Assembly: GCA_902797985.1 (NCBI GenBank)
Contig: CADBUZ010000025.1
Coordinates: 1 to 52,946 of the forward strand
DNA length: 52,946 nucleotides
Reading direction: 5' to 3'
DNA from: an uncultured bacterium
GTDB lineage: Bacteria; Cyanobacteriota; Vampirovibrionia; Gastranaerophilales; Gastranaerophilaceae
Positions 36,414 through 44,675 of this stretch are shown in pieces. The position numbers and the translations under genes were made by a program. Each line of letters opens with the position of its first letter. Position 1 is the first letter of the stretch. The notes under the pieces were generated by a model. That model was given only the letters and a program-made list of their open reading frames with translations. It had not been told where the DNA came from and searched no databases.

Positions 36414-36472
36414 AAAAAGCGGTCAATTGACCGCTTTTTTTCAATAAAACTATGACTGTCTTAAAAGACAGT
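36414..36472 (-). terminator. Tandem terminators inside the ribosomal cluster
   Basis: Two hairpins in the rpsN-rpsH spacer: ACTGTCTT-TT-AAGACAGT (36455-36472) and the perfect palindrome AAAAAGCGGTCA/TTGACCGCTTTTT (36414-36441). They should stop much of the rpsJ-rpsN transcript. Confidence 0.75.
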
Positions 36473-36516
36473 TATATTCTGACAACACCTACGTGTCATC
36501 ATCTGTTCATTTACCC

Positions 36517-36723
36517 CTACCAGCTTGCTTTAGTAACACCAGGAAGCAAACCTTGGTGAGCCATCTTACGTAAGCAGATTCTGCAAAGACCAAAATCTCT
36601 GTGATATCCGTGAGGACGACCACAAATACTACATCTGTTATGTAGTCTTACTTTTGGATATTTACCTGCTTGGGCAAGTTGTCTTCTTGTTTCTTCTTTA
36701 TTTATCATCGCTTTCTTAGCCAT
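36517..36723 (-). CDS. rpsN: 30S ribosomal protein S14, zinc-binding type
   Basis: 68 residues with [20 protein letters not shown], the zinc-ribbon (type Z) form, and the C-terminal LPGVTKASW. Slightly longer than the usual 61 because of the segment around [22 protein letters not shown] precedes the ATG. The stop is TAG followed at once by GGGTAAATG. Last gene before the internal terminators. Confidence 0.95.
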   Translation of the reverse strand: MAKKAMINKEETRRQLAQAGKYPKVRLHNRCSICGRPHGYHRDFGLCRICLRKMAHQGLLPGVTKASW

Positions 36724-36796
36724 GAATTTATCTCCTTTTTGTTTATTTTTCTTAATTGTACATTAAACAGGAAGTAACAATATTAAATATTTACCC

Positions 36797-37354
36797 CTAT
36801 TTTTTCATTCCCTTGAATGGCATTCCTAATTGGAATAACAATTCTCTTGCTTCATCATCAGTTTCAGCAGTTGTGATAATAGATACATTCATACCTTTTA
36901 CCAAATCAACTTCTTCATAAGTGATTTCAGGGAACAAAGCTTGTTCTTTTAAACCTAAAGTATAGTTACCACGACCATCGAAACTCTTAGGACTTATACC
37001 TCTAAAGTCACGAATACGAGGAAGTACTACACAAATAAGCTTTTGTAAGAAATCGTACATTCTGTCACCACGCAATGTAACCATTGCACCAACAGGCATA
37101 CCTTCTCTTAATTTATATGATGCGATAGATTTCTTAGCCTTTGTAACAACAGCCTTTTGACCGGCAATCTTTGTTAATTGACCTTGAATTGTATCGGCAA
37201 TCTTTGTATTGTGAGATGCTTCACCAACACCCATGTTCAATACAATCTTATGCAATCTTGGAACCATCATGTCATTTTTATAACCGAATTTTTCCTTCAT
37301 TGCTGCTTTAACATCTTCTGCGTATTTTGCTTTTAAGTTTTTAGTTTTAGCCAT
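36797..37354 (-). CDS. rplE: 50S ribosomal protein L5
   Basis: 185 residues, normal length. [37 protein letters not shown] and [20 protein letters not shown] are diagnostic. It binds 5S rRNA with L18. AAAGGAAAAG precedes the ATG. The stop is TAG followed by GGGTAAATA. Confidence 0.97.
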   Translation of the reverse strand: MAKTKNLKAKYAEDVKAAMKEKFGYKNDMMVPRLHKIVLNMGVGEASHNTKIADTIQGQLTKIAGQKAVVTKAKKSIASYKLREGMPVGAMVTLRGDRMYDFLQKLICVVLPRIRDFRGISPKSFDGRGNYTLGLKEQALFPEITYEEVDLVKGMNVSIITTAETDDEARELLFQLGMPFKGMKK

Positions 37355-37427
37355 TTTTCTTTTCCTTTTCTCTTATACGTTAGATTTAAGCGAAGTTACC
37401 ATAAGATAAACGTCCTTAAACCGCGTA

Positions 37428-37463
37428 ATATTTTCTTAGTGCCATAGTGCCCTAGCATCCTAG
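37428..37463. repeat. Period-8 tandem array in the rplX-rplE spacer
   Basis: Octamers TTAGTGCC / ATAGTGCC / CTAGCATC / CTAGCGCC, in the 119-base spacer. Confidence 0.7.
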
Positions 37464-37473
37464 CGCCCTAAAA

Positions 37474-37812
37474 CTATACGTCTAATTTTTCTCCGCATTT
37501 TTTACAAACACGAACTTTTTTACCGTCAACTATTTCATGTTTTACTCTAGTTGCTTTTTCACAACTTGGACAAATAATCATTACATTTGAGCTATCCAAA
37601 GGTGCTTCTATTTTATTCAAACCACCTTGAATACCTAACATAGGGTTTGCTTTTTGAGCCTTTGTTTTCATATTCAAACCTTCAACAATAACTTTTGCCT
37701 CAGTCGGAATTGATTTTTTAACGTTTCCTTGTTTTCCTTTATCTTTACCGGCAGTAACAACTACTCTGTCACCTGTTTTTACGTGTAAAGACTTCTTTTC
37801 TTTATCTGTCAT
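37474..37812 (-). CDS. rplX: 50S ribosomal protein L24
   Basis: 112 residues. KOW motif near VKTGDRVVVTAGKDKGKQGNV (about 10-30), NMKTKAQKANPMLGIQGG, and a C-terminal zinc ribbon made by CPSC and CKKC (about 86-108). An early-assembly protein of the large subunit. GGAGAAACTGAA precedes the ATG. Confidence 0.96.
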   Translation of the reverse strand: MTDKEKKSLHVKTGDRVVVTAGKDKGKQGNVKKSIPTEAKVIVEGLNMKTKAQKANPMLGIQGGLNKIEAPLDSSNVMIICPSCEKATRVKHEIVDGKKVRVCKKCGEKLDV

Positions 37813-37849
37813 TTCAGTTTCTCCGTTTTTACTTAATTTGTTTTTAACG

Positions 37850-37926
37850 AAGATATTAAGATATTAAGATATTAAGATATTAAGATTTTCACCTAACGCC
37901 TTAACGCCCTAACGCCTTAACGCCTT
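37850..37926. repeat. Two adjoining period-8 tandem arrays
   Basis: About four perfect copies of TTAAGATA are followed by about four copies of (C/T)TAACGCC, filling the rplN-rplX spacer. Confidence 0.85.
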
Positions 37927-37928
37927 CT

Positions 37929-38297
37929 CTAGATTACTTCCGGTGCAAGAGAAACAATCTTCATAAAGTTGTTATCTCTTAACTCACGAGCAACTGGTCC
38001 GAAAACACGTGTTCCTCTAGGGTTACCGTCTTTGTTTATAACTACGGCTGCGTTATCATCAAATCTGATTACAGATCCGTCTGCACGAGTGATATCGTGT
38101 TTAGTTCTAACGATAACAGCTCTTACAACTTCTGACTTTTTAACAGCCATATTTGGAGTAGCATCTTTTACTGTTGCGATTACAACATCACCAACTGATG
38201 CAAATTTCTTGTTTGAACTACCCATTACACGGATAACCAACAATTCTTTAGCACCTGTATTATCTGCTACTGTTAATCTGGTTTCTTGTTGTATCAT
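37929..38297 (-). CDS. rplN: 50S ribosomal protein L14
   Basis: 122 residues. [34 protein letters not shown] and [21 protein letters not shown] are family signatures. The open frame starts 27 codons earlier, in repeat-like spacer DNA. The ATG at 38297 matches the family start and has AAGGAAA about 9 bases before it. Confidence 0.96.
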   Translation of the reverse strand: MIQQETRLTVADNTGAKELLVIRVMGSSNKKFASVGDVVIATVKDATPNMAVKKSEVVRAVIVRTKHDITRADGSVIRFDDNAAVVINKDGNPRGTRVFGPVARELRDNNFMKIVSLAPEVI

Positions 38298-38329
38298 TTT
38301 TGTATTTCCTTTTTGTTTAATTAACTTAA

Positions 38330-38402
38330 CTGTTAGTGAATAATGAATAGTAAATAGTGAATAGATTTTCTTAATCACTTAATCACTGAATCACTTAGTC
38401 AC
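38330..38402. repeat. Tandem arrays in the rpsQ-rplN spacer
   Basis: A period-7-like array (GTGAATA variants, 38335-38363) is followed by a period-8 array, CACTTAAT / CACTGAAT / CACTTAGT (38372-38402), the reverse complement of the TTAAGTGA family. Confidence 0.75.
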
Positions 38403-38412
38403 TATGCTAAAA

Positions 38413-38658
38413 CTATCTAGCCTTTTCAACAATCTCTGATAAAGTCCAACGTTTGCCGCCTGAAATAGGTTTTGATTCAACAATTCTAACTGTATCACCA
38501 ATACCGCATTCGTTGTTAGCATCGTGTGCTTTATAGTTCTTGTTAGATTCGATAATCTTCTTATACTTAGGGTGTGGATCGTAAGATGCAACCTTAACTA
38601 CAATAGTCTTGTCCATCTTATCAGAAATAACTACACCTTGTTTTTCTTTCTTAGGCAT
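38413..38658 (-). CDS. rpsQ: 30S ribosomal protein S17
   Basis: 81 residues. MPKKEKQGVVISDKMDKTIV, HPKYKKIIESNKNYKAHD and CGIGDTVRIVESKPISGGKRW are typical. The open frame begins 14 codons earlier, within rpmC. The ATG at 38658 overlaps the end of rpmC and has AAAGGAGG upstream, so the two genes are translationally coupled. Confidence 0.96.
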   Translation of the reverse strand: MPKKEKQGVVISDKMDKTIVVKVASYDPHPKYKKIIESNKNYKAHDANNECGIGDTVRIVESKPISGGKRWTLSEIVEKAR

Positions 38659-38848
38659 TTGCTGCCTCCTTTTCTTTAATAACAGTCTTAATACGAGCAA
38701 TTGTTCTTTTTGTATTTGCTATTGAAGCAGGGTTTTCTAATTTGTTTGTAGATTTTTGTAATCTTAAATTGAAAAGTTCCTTTTTCATATCAACTACAAG
38801 AGCATTTAACTCATCAACTGATTTTTCACGAATATCTTGTAATTTCAT
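38651..38848 (-). CDS. rpmC: 50S ribosomal protein L29
   Basis: 65 residues, all-helical. MKLQDIREKSVDELNALVVD, KKELFNLRLQKSTNKLENP and IANTKRTIARIKTVIKEKE. It overlaps the start of rpsQ by 8 bases. GGAAAAATAAGAAA precedes the ATG. The protein lies at the peptide exit of the large subunit. Confidence 0.95.
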   Translation of the reverse strand: MKLQDIREKSVDELNALVVDMKKELFNLRLQKSTNKLENPASIANTKRTIARIKTVIKEKEAANA

Positions 38849-38872
38849 TTTCTTATTTTTCCTTTTTTAATC

Positions 38873-38893
38873 GTTGGGTTTCACCCAACCTAC
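38873..38893 (-). repeat. GTAG-hairpin REP-like element
   Basis: Minus strand GTAG then GTTGGGT-GAA-ACCCAAC, in the rplP-rpmC spacer, ending about 25 bases before the rpmC ATG. Confidence 0.7.
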
Positions 38894-38935
38894 TTTCTTA
38901 CTTTACAAGTGAATAGAGAATAGTGAATAAAATAT

Positions 38936-38968
38936 CTTAGTCACTTAATCACTTAGTCACCTTATCAC
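38936..38968. repeat. Period-8 tandem array
   Basis: CTTAGTCA / CTTAATCA / CTTAGTCA / CCTTATCA, directly after the rplP stop codon. Confidence 0.75.
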
Positions 38969-38973
38969 TGTAA

Positions 38974-39390
38974 CTATTGTTGTGCTTCTTTTTCAACTAC
39001 CTTAACTTTGATAGGCAACTTTTGAGCAGCTAATTCTAACGCTCTGATTGCAGTGTTTCTATCAAAATAATCAAGTTCAAAAAGAATTCTGTTTGGTTTT
39101 ACAACCGCTACCCAGTATTCAACGTTACCTTTACCGGAACCCATACGAGTTTCAGCTGGTTTTGCTGTTATTGGTTTATCTGGAAATATTTTAATCCATA
39201 CGTTTCCGCCTCTTTTGATTTCACGAGTCATAGCACGACGTGCAGCCTCTATCTGACGGCTTGTAATCCAGCCAGGTTCAAGCGCTCTAAGTGCATAACG
39301 ACCGAATTCGAAATCTACGCCTCTTGTTTCATGGCCTTTCATTCTACCTTTCATCATCTTGCGGAATTTTGTTTTCTTAGGCATTAACAT
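38974..39390 (-). CDS. rplP: 50S ribosomal protein L16
   Basis: 138 residues. [41 protein letters not shown] and [18 protein letters not shown] are typical. Two ATGs (39390 and 39384) are possible. GGAGAACAATAACA favours the first. The family start [11 protein letters not shown] also agrees with it. It organises the A-site region of 23S rRNA. Confidence 0.97.
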   Translation of the reverse strand: MLMPKKTKFRKMMKGRMKGHETRGVDFEFGRYALRALEPGWITSRQIEAARRAMTREIKRGGNVWIKIFPDKPITAKPAETRMGSGKGNVEYWVAVVKPNRILFELDYFDRNTAIRALELAAQKLPIKVKVVEKEAQQ

Positions 39391-39410
39391 TGTTATTGTT
39401 CTCCTATATC

Positions 39411-40145
39411 TTACTTATTATCTTCTGCAGATTTTCCGCCACGTCTTGCACGCTTGTTGAATTTGTCTGCTGAATCTTTTGTGTTCTTACTCTTGATGTT
39501 TTGGTCAGCTTTTTCACCAGGCATTAAATCACCTTTGAAAATCCATACCTTAACACCGATTTTACCCATTATAGTATCTGCTTCAGTGAAACCATAATCT
39601 ACATCAGCTCTTAATGTTTGAAGAGGAATTCTTCCTTCTTTTGCCCATTCAGAACGAGCGATTTCAGCTCCGCCTAAACGACCTGATACCATAACTTTAA
39701 TACCTTGAGCTCCTGCTCTCATTGTTCTTTGCATTGCTTGTTTCATAGCTCTTCTGAACGCAATACGTTTTTCCAACTGTTGAGCAATTGCTTCACCTAC
39801 CAACTGTGCATCTAAGTCAATTCTTGCAACTTCAACCACATTGATTAAGATATTACGTCCTAAGTATTTTGATACTTCTTTTTTAAGATCATCAATACCT
39901 TGACCACCACGTCCTACAACAATACCAGGTTTTGCTGTAACTACTGTTATAGTTGTGCTTTGTGATTTTCTGTCAATAAGAATTCTTGAAACGCCAGCTG
40001 CGTATAATTTCTTCTTAATAAATTTTCTAATTTTAGCATCTTCTGCTACAAAACCGGCATAGTCCTTAACCTTAGCATACCATGTGCTTAACCAAGGTTT
40101 AATTATTCCTACTCTAAATCCGGTTGGATGTGTCTTTTGTCCCAT
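39411..40145 (-). CDS. rpsC: 30S ribosomal protein S3
   Basis: 244 residues. [18 protein letters not shown], a KH domain with [15 protein letters not shown], and [21 protein letters not shown] basic, Lys/Arg/Asp-rich C-terminal tail extends about 30 residues beyond the core. It sits at the mRNA entry site. AAGGAAACATAAA precedes the ATG. The gap to rplV is 11 bases. Confidence 0.97.
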   Translation of the reverse strand: MGQKTHPTGFRVGIIKPWLSTWYAKVKDYAGFVAEDAKIRKFIKKKLYAAGVSRILIDRKSQSTTITVVTAKPGIVVGRGGQGIDDLKKEVSKYLGRNILINVVEVARIDLDAQLVGEAIAQQLEKRIAFRRAMKQAMQRTMRAGAQGIKVMVSGRLGGAEIARSEWAKEGRIPLQTLRADVDYGFTEADTIMGKIGVKVWIFKGDLMPGEKADQNIKSKNTKDSADKFNKRARRGGKSAEDNK

Positions 40146-40156
40146 TTTATGTTTCC

Positions 40157-40435
40157 TTATTTAATTCCGTCACTAACTACTACTGTAAGGTGTGAAGTTC
40201 TCTTAAGTCTTCTGTAAATACGACCTTGAGCTCTTGGTTTACCTCTTTTGTATGTTGCACTTTCGTCTGCATAGATTTCAGAAATCTTTAAAGCATCTTC
40301 ACTAACGCCATATCTTTCTTTAGCATTAGCAATGGCTGCGATTAAATTCTTTTCTACAACCTTAGCAGCAAAATAAGGCATAAAACGCAACATAACTTTA
40401 GCGTCTTTAACTGCTTTTCCTCTAACTTCGTTGAT
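40157..40435 (-). CDS. rplV: 50S ribosomal protein L22, N-terminally shortened
   Basis: The first ATG in frame (40393) gives only 78 residues, but the frame upstream encodes [13 protein letters not shown], clear L22 sequence, back to 40432. The normal ~110-residue protein begins some 20 residues earlier with an SPRKxRxV helix. That part is missing, and the in-frame TGA at 40436-40438 blocks extension. The best Shine-Dalgarno (AAGGA) fits an ATG at 40439, which is one base out of frame and stops after 5 codons. So either ATC (40435) starts a 92-residue form, or a frameshift joins ATG-AAT to AAC-GAA, or the short ATG form is used. The C-terminal [13 protein letters not shown] is intact. Confidence 0.8.
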   Translation of the reverse strand: MNEVRGKAVKDAKVMLRFMPYFAAKVVEKNLIAAIANAKERYGVSEDALKISEIYADESATYKRGKPRAQGRIYRRLKRTSHLTVVVSDGIK

Positions 40436-40542
40436 TCATTTTTATATTCCTTTTTCTTTAATCTGTATCTCTTACTTGAAATCCTGAACCAAGTTCAGGA
40501 TAACATATCCGTACGGCACTAGACCGTTAGCCCACGGCTATG

Positions 40543-40821
40543 TTACTTTCTTTTAGCTATGTCAGAACCAGCGTGTCCTCTGTATAATCTTGTAGGCGCA
40601 AATTCACCTAACTTGTGACCAATCATTTGTTCAGTAACATATACAGGAACGTGAGTTTTCCCGTTATGAACAGCGATTGTGTGTCCTAACATATCCGGAA
40701 TTATCATTGATGCCCTAGACCAAGTCTTGATTACTTTCTTTTCAGAATTAGCATTCATCTTGTCTATTTTCTTTTGTAGAGCTTCTTCTACGTAAGGGCC
40801 CTTTTTTAATGAACGTGCCAT
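40543..40821 (-). CDS. rpsS: 30S ribosomal protein S19
   Basis: 92 residues. [40 protein letters not shown] and [19 protein letters not shown] are diagnostic. It forms a complex with S13 in the 30S head. AGGAGAAATTA precedes the ATG. A spacer of about 100 bases with a TCCTGAA..TTCAGGA hairpin (about 40483-40501) follows, before rplV. Confidence 0.97.
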   Translation of the reverse strand: MARSLKKGPYVEEALQKKIDKMNANSEKKVIKTWSRASMIIPDMLGHTIAVHNGKTHVPVYVTEQMIGHKLGEFAPTRLYRGHAGSDIAKRK

Positions 40822-40844
40822 TAATTTCTCCTTTTTATCTACTT

Positions 40845-40865
40845 GGCAGATATTCTCTGCCCTAC
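40845..40865 (-). repeat. GTAG-hairpin REP-like element
   Basis: Minus strand GTAG then GGCAGA-GAATA-TCTGCC, in the 48-base rplB-rpsS spacer, ending about 24 bases before the rpsS ATG. Confidence 0.65.
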
Positions 40866-40869
40866 TTTC

Positions 40870-41697
40870 CTATTTTTTACGTCTTCTAACGATTAATTTG
40901 TTAGATGCTTTGTTTTTCTTACGTGTCTTATAACCAAGAGCAGGTTTACCCCAAGGAGTCTTAGGATGTCCGCCAGGACCTGTCTTACCTTCACCACCAC
41001 CGTGTGGGTGATCACAAGGGTTCATTGTTACACCACGTACTGTAGGTCTTATACCCATGTATCTTTTTCTACCTGCTTTACCAATCTTCAAGTTTTTGAA
41101 TTCAGAATTGCCTAAAGCACCGATAGTTGCCATACATTCTTTTCTTACCATTCTCATTTCACCTGAAGGTAATTTAATAGTTACATAGTTACCTTCTTTT
41201 GCCATAACTTGAGCTGAATTACCGGCAGAACGAACCATTTTACCGCCTCTACCTGCTTCTAACTCAATATTATGAACAATTGTACCTAACGGAATGATGT
41301 CTAACGGCATTGCATTACCTGTTTGTACAGGAGCTTCTAAACCGCTAACAATTACATCACCTACATTCAAACCATCCGGAGTCAAGATATATCTCTTTTC
41401 ACCATCTGCATAGAATACTAAAGAAATTCTAACGTTTCTGTTTGGATCATATTCAATAGTCTTAACTGTTGCAGGTACACCGAATTTTTCACGTTTGAAA
41501 TCAATTACACGGTATGCTTTTTTTACTCCGCCACCTTTATGACGGCAAGTAATTCTACCTGTATTGTTTCTACCTGCGGTTTTCTTTATAGGTTTTAATA
41601 ATGATTTTTCTGGAGTTGATGTTGTGATTTCTTGATAATCACTAACTATCATGCCTCTTTGTCCCGGAGACGTCGGATTAATTTTTCTGGTTGCCAT
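40870..41697 (-). CDS. rplB: 50S ribosomal protein L2
   Basis: 275 residues. [45 protein letters not shown]-like ([16 protein letters not shown]), and [19 protein letters not shown] with the conserved histidine needed for peptidyl transfer. AGGAGAAAATAAAA precedes the ATG. Separated from rplW by a 190-base spacer. Confidence 0.97.
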   Translation of the reverse strand: MATRKINPTSPGQRGMIVSDYQEITTSTPEKSLLKPIKKTAGRNNTGRITCRHKGGGVKKAYRVIDFKREKFGVPATVKTIEYDPNRNVRISLVFYADGEKRYILTPDGLNVGDVIVSGLEAPVQTGNAMPLDIIPLGTIVHNIELEAGRGGKMVRSAGNSAQVMAKEGNYVTIKLPSGEMRMVRKECMATIGALGNSEFKNLKIGKAGRKRYMGIRPTVRGVTMNPCDHPHGGGEGKTGPGGHPKTPWGKPALGYKTRKKNKASNKLIVRRRKK

Positions 41698-41888
41698 TTT
41701 TATTTTCTCCTATTTATATTGGGCTTGTGCCCAATTGGCTTCTGCTTTATTCCGGATTATTGCCTGCTATTACACTTAGCAAAATCCGCTGTCTTGAAAT
41801 TCTTTTCGCTCGAAACTGTCACTCGTTCGGCTTCGCCTGTCCTCGCTGCGTTTCTCGCAACCCGGGTTTACACCCGTACAGAATTTCG
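41698..41888. other. Spacer rplW-rplB, repeat-like
   Basis: 190 bases without a gene. It holds the hairpin ATTGGGC-TTGT-GCCCAAT (41718-41735) and a relatively GC-rich tract with CACTCGTTCGGCTTCGCC and CCCGGGTTTACACCC. These are unlike the surrounding coding DNA and partly similar to 35690-35725. Confidence 0.5.
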
Positions 41889-42185
41889 CTATGCTCCAAC
41901 TAATTCTTCGATTGGATCACCTTCGATAGTAACGATTGCTTTTCTTGAAGAATCTGTTCTACCAAATTTGTAACCCATTCTCTTTGAATGAGATGGCATA
42001 TATACTGTTCTTACTTTCTTAACTTTTCTACCTGGGAATGCTAATTCAACAGCTTGTTTGATTTCTACCTTTGTAGCATCTTCTTTAACTTCGAAAGTGT
42101 ATTGTCCCAATGTAGTTGCTATCATAGATTTTTCTGTGATGATAGGCTTTTTAATAATATCGTATAATCTTTCCTTGTTACTCAT
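41889..42185 (-). CDS. rplW: 50S ribosomal protein L23
   Basis: 98 residues. YDIIKKPIITEKSM, YTFEVKEDATKVEIKQAVELA and VRTVYMPSHSKRMGYKFGR. It docks SRP and trigger factor at the exit tunnel. The start overlaps the rplD stop by 1 base (TAATG), indicating coupling. Confidence 0.96.
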   Translation of the reverse strand: MSNKERLYDIIKKPIITEKSMIATTLGQYTFEVKEDATKVEIKQAVELAFPGRKVKKVRTVYMPSHSKRMGYKFGRTDSSRKAIVTIEGDPIEELVGA

Positions 42186-42808
42186 TATTGTAATCCCTCC
42201 GTGATTGCATTTACTGCAGCTTCTGTCATTACAACATAATCAGCTTCAAGTAAATCTTTTACGTTTAAGTTAGTAGGAAGAATCATTTTTACTGTAGGAA
42301 TGTTTCTACCTGCTAATGATAAGAATTTATTTTCTTCAGCTTTTGTATCAGCAACAATAAGAACTTTACCTGATACATTTAAAGATTTAAGAGCAGATAC
42401 CACCAATTTAGTTTTTGGTTCATTTACCCCTGAAAAATCTTTAACTACAACAAGTTGTTCAGCTCTTGCTGATAATGCTGATTTAAGAGCTAATTTTCTA
42501 GCCTTTTGAGGCATTGCTAAATCATAGTTTCTTGGTTTTGGTCCAAAGATAACACCACCACCAGCGAATAATGGAGATCTTGTAGATCCTGCTCTTGCTC
42601 TACCGGTACCTTTTTGTTTCCATGGTTTTCTTCCGCCGCCTGATACTTCTGCTCTTGTTTTTGCACAAGCGTTACCTGAACGTGCGTTGTTTAATTGTCT
42701 TCTTAATGCTAAATGCATTACATGCATATTTGGTTCAATACCGAAAACTTCTTTGTTTAAGGTAATTTCACCTAATGCTTCACCTTTTGTATTTAATAAT
42801 TTTGTCAT
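42185..42808 (-). CDS. rplD: 50S ribosomal protein L4
   Basis: 207 residues. RRQLNNARSGNACAKTRAEV, GGGRKPWKQKGTGRARAGST and GGGVIFGPKPRNYDLAMPQK are the conserved RNA-binding loop and core. GGAAACAGAAAA precedes the ATG. A 203-base spacer separates it from rplC. Confidence 0.97.
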   Translation of the reverse strand: MTKLLNTKGEALGEITLNKEVFGIEPNMHVMHLALRRQLNNARSGNACAKTRAEVSGGGRKPWKQKGTGRARAGSTRSPLFAGGGVIFGPKPRNYDLAMPQKARKLALKSALSARAEQLVVVKDFSGVNEPKTKLVVSALKSLNVSGKVLIVADTKAEENKFLSLAGRNIPTVKMILPTNLNVKDLLEADYVVMTEAAVNAITEGLQ

Positions 42809-43011
42809 TTTTCTGTTTCCTTTTGCTTTCCGTCTACCCCTTTCCCTATTGGGTTTTATATGGCAGAAGCGGTTTATTCTCTTTGTTGGGCAAGTATGTC
42901 CAACCTACTTACTTCTTCTGCGACCCGAACTATTCGGCTGGTCGCAAAAGCGTGGTTTTGTTCCACGTAGCGGGCTAGTCACTTCGTGCCGTCGCCCTAC
43001 CGAAAATTCGG
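42809..43011 (-). repeat. Hairpin-rich spacer rplC-rplD with a GTAG REP-like element
   Basis: On the minus strand the spacer folds as a series of hairpins: CCGAA/TTCGG, CGTGG-aacaaaa-CCACG, CGACC..CCGAA/TTCGG..GGTCG and GTAG-GTTGG-10-CCAAC (42885-42908). The last has the GTAG-plus-palindrome form seen at three other ribosomal spacers. Confidence 0.65.
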
Positions 43012-43647
43012 TTAGTTCCATTTAGTTCTGCTTGGAGTGATTGTAACTAATCTTCCTTCACATCCTGGAACTGAACCTTTAATTAATACTAAGCTGTTTT
43101 CGCTATCAACTTTAACTAACTTCAACTTAGTGATTGTAACTCTTTCGTTACCCATGTTACCGGCCATCCTTTTACCCTTGATAACACGAGAAGGAGTTGT
43201 ACCTGCACCGATTGAACCAGGTTCTCTGTGATTCTTTGAACCGTGTCCCATTGGTCCTCTTCCAAAGTTATGTCTTTTAACTGTACCTTGGAAACCTTTA
43301 CCTATTGAGTGTCCAACAACATCAACTTTTTGAATACCGTCTAAAACTGATAATTCAATTTGTTGACCAACAGTATATGCTGATGCATCATCTACTCTGA
43401 ACTCTTGTAAATGTCTGTAATTTTCAAGATTATTTTTCTTGAAGTGACCAATTTGAGCCTTAGTTAAGTGTTTTTCCTTAGCTGCAACTGTACCAACTTG
43501 GATAGCGTTGTAACCGTCAGTTTCAACAGTCTTAACTTGTGTAACTACGATTGGATCAACCTTAATTACAGTAACAGGAACTGCCAATCCATGTTCATCA
43601 AAGATTTGAGTCATTCCTAACTTTTTACCTATTACACCTAATGTCAT
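43012..43647 (-). CDS. rplC: 50S ribosomal protein L3
   Basis: 211 residues. MTLGVIGKKLGMTQIFDEHG, the RHNFGRGPMGHGSKNHREPG loop and RMAGNMGNERVTITKLKLV are diagnostic. An early-assembly protein reaching the peptidyl-transferase centre. AAAGGTAGAAAATT precedes the ATG. A 228-base spacer with a GAGGA-GAAA-TCCTC hairpin (about 43759-43772) separates it from rpsJ. Confidence 0.97.
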   Translation of the reverse strand: MTLGVIGKKLGMTQIFDEHGLAVPVTVIKVDPIVVTQVKTVETDGYNAIQVGTVAAKEKHLTKAQIGHFKKNNLENYRHLQEFRVDDASAYTVGQQIELSVLDGIQKVDVVGHSIGKGFQGTVKRHNFGRGPMGHGSKNHREPGSIGAGTTPSRVIKGKRMAGNMGNERVTITKLKLVKVDSENSLVLIKGSVPGCEGRLVTITPSRTKWN

Positions 43648-43875
43648 AATTTTCTACCTTTCCGGATAATATTAAATATACGAAATAACACCGTAATAGT
43701 ATTCGACTTATATTTAATTAATCCCTGCGAGCGCTACTAATACCTTTGAGGATTTCTCCTCACGCCTGTTAAAAGACGTTGTAGTTCACATTATCTGCAT
43801 AATGCTTTAAGTTCTAAAGAACTGAATTTTAAAAGTTCGGCTTGTGTTTTCGTTATTTTAACGACACACGTCAGA

Positions 43876-44196
43876 TTATAATTTAACTTCGATATCTACA
43901 CCTGCTGGTAAATCTAATCTGCTGAGTTCTTCAGTAGTTTGTTGTGTAGGTTCGTAAATATCGATAATTCTCTTGTGAGTTCTTAATTCAAAGTGTTCAC
44001 GAGATTTTTTATCAACGTGTGGTGAACGAAGTACACAATAAATACGTCTCTTTGTAGGCAAAGGAATAGGGCCTGCTACTTTTGCGTCTGTTCTTTTAGC
44101 TGTTTCAACAATCTTTTCAGCAGATAAATCTACTAATTTGTGTTCATAAGCTTTTAAACAAACTCTGATTCTTTGTCTTTTTGCTGTAGTTGCCAT
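43876..44196 (-). CDS. rpsJ: 30S ribosomal protein S10
   Basis: 106 residues. [40 protein letters not shown] and [20 protein letters not shown]. First gene of the S10 cluster. It also acts as NusE in antitermination in other bacteria. AAAGGAAAAAGAA precedes the ATG, and a sigma-70-type promoter lies about 95 bases upstream. Confidence 0.97.
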   Translation of the reverse strand: MATTAKRQRIRVCLKAYEHKLVDLSAEKIVETAKRTDAKVAGPIPLPTKRRIYCVLRSPHVDKKSREHFELRTHKRIIDIYEPTQQTTEELSRLDLPAGVDIEVKL

Positions 44197-44298
44197 TTCT
44201 TTTTCCTTTATCTAATTTGTACTATTGGCAGTATAAACCGCCCACTATAAGTGATTTTACGCTATATTTTATATTTCGGTCGTCACTATAGCAGTCTA

Positions 44299-44327
44299 AT
44301 CGTATAATAAACATATTTCTCAGTCAA
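44299..44327 (-). promoter_or_regulatory. Promoter of the S10 cluster
   Basis: Minus strand TTGACT (44327-44322), 17 bases, TACGAT (44304-44299). It predicts a start near 44292 and a leader of about 95 nt before rpsJ. Confidence 0.55.
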
Positions 44328-44385
44328 CAGGACAGAATAAAATATTTTTCAGATTTGTAATAAAAGTTTACTTATCATTTTTTAA

Positions 44386-44560
44386 CGTGATTAAGTGATT
44401 AAGTGATTGCTAAAATTTTTACCTGTTTAGAAAATCCTATCTATGGACTTAATTTATACTAGACCTCACCCGAATTTGTAATGAATTTGCTTGCAAATTC
44501 AAACAACTTCTCCCTCTCCTAAAAGATTTAGGAGAGGGTTGGGGTGAGATTTGATTTGTA
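44386..44560. repeat. Period-8 array and palindromic repeat upstream of rpsJ
   Basis: 44390-44410 is GTGATTAA x3. 44464-44552 starts CCTCACCCGAATTTG, has the inner hairpin GAATTTGTAATGAATTTGC/GCAAATTC and then CTCCCTCTCCTAAAAGATTTAGGAGAGGG. This is a CTCTCC-family unit with another inner hairpin. Confidence 0.75.
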
Positions 44561-44675
44561 CAGCCCCTCAAAAAGCTAATAGGTTCAAGGTTTTCACCCC
44601 CAATTATCCATTACAACTCTATAAGAAAGTAATCAACATTACTATACCGACATAATATTTTATTGCCTATTGACC

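Noticed and set aside
37850-37926. Possible CRISPR array
   Set aside because: Units of 8 bases without spacers form a microsatellite-like tandem array. No cas genes are present.
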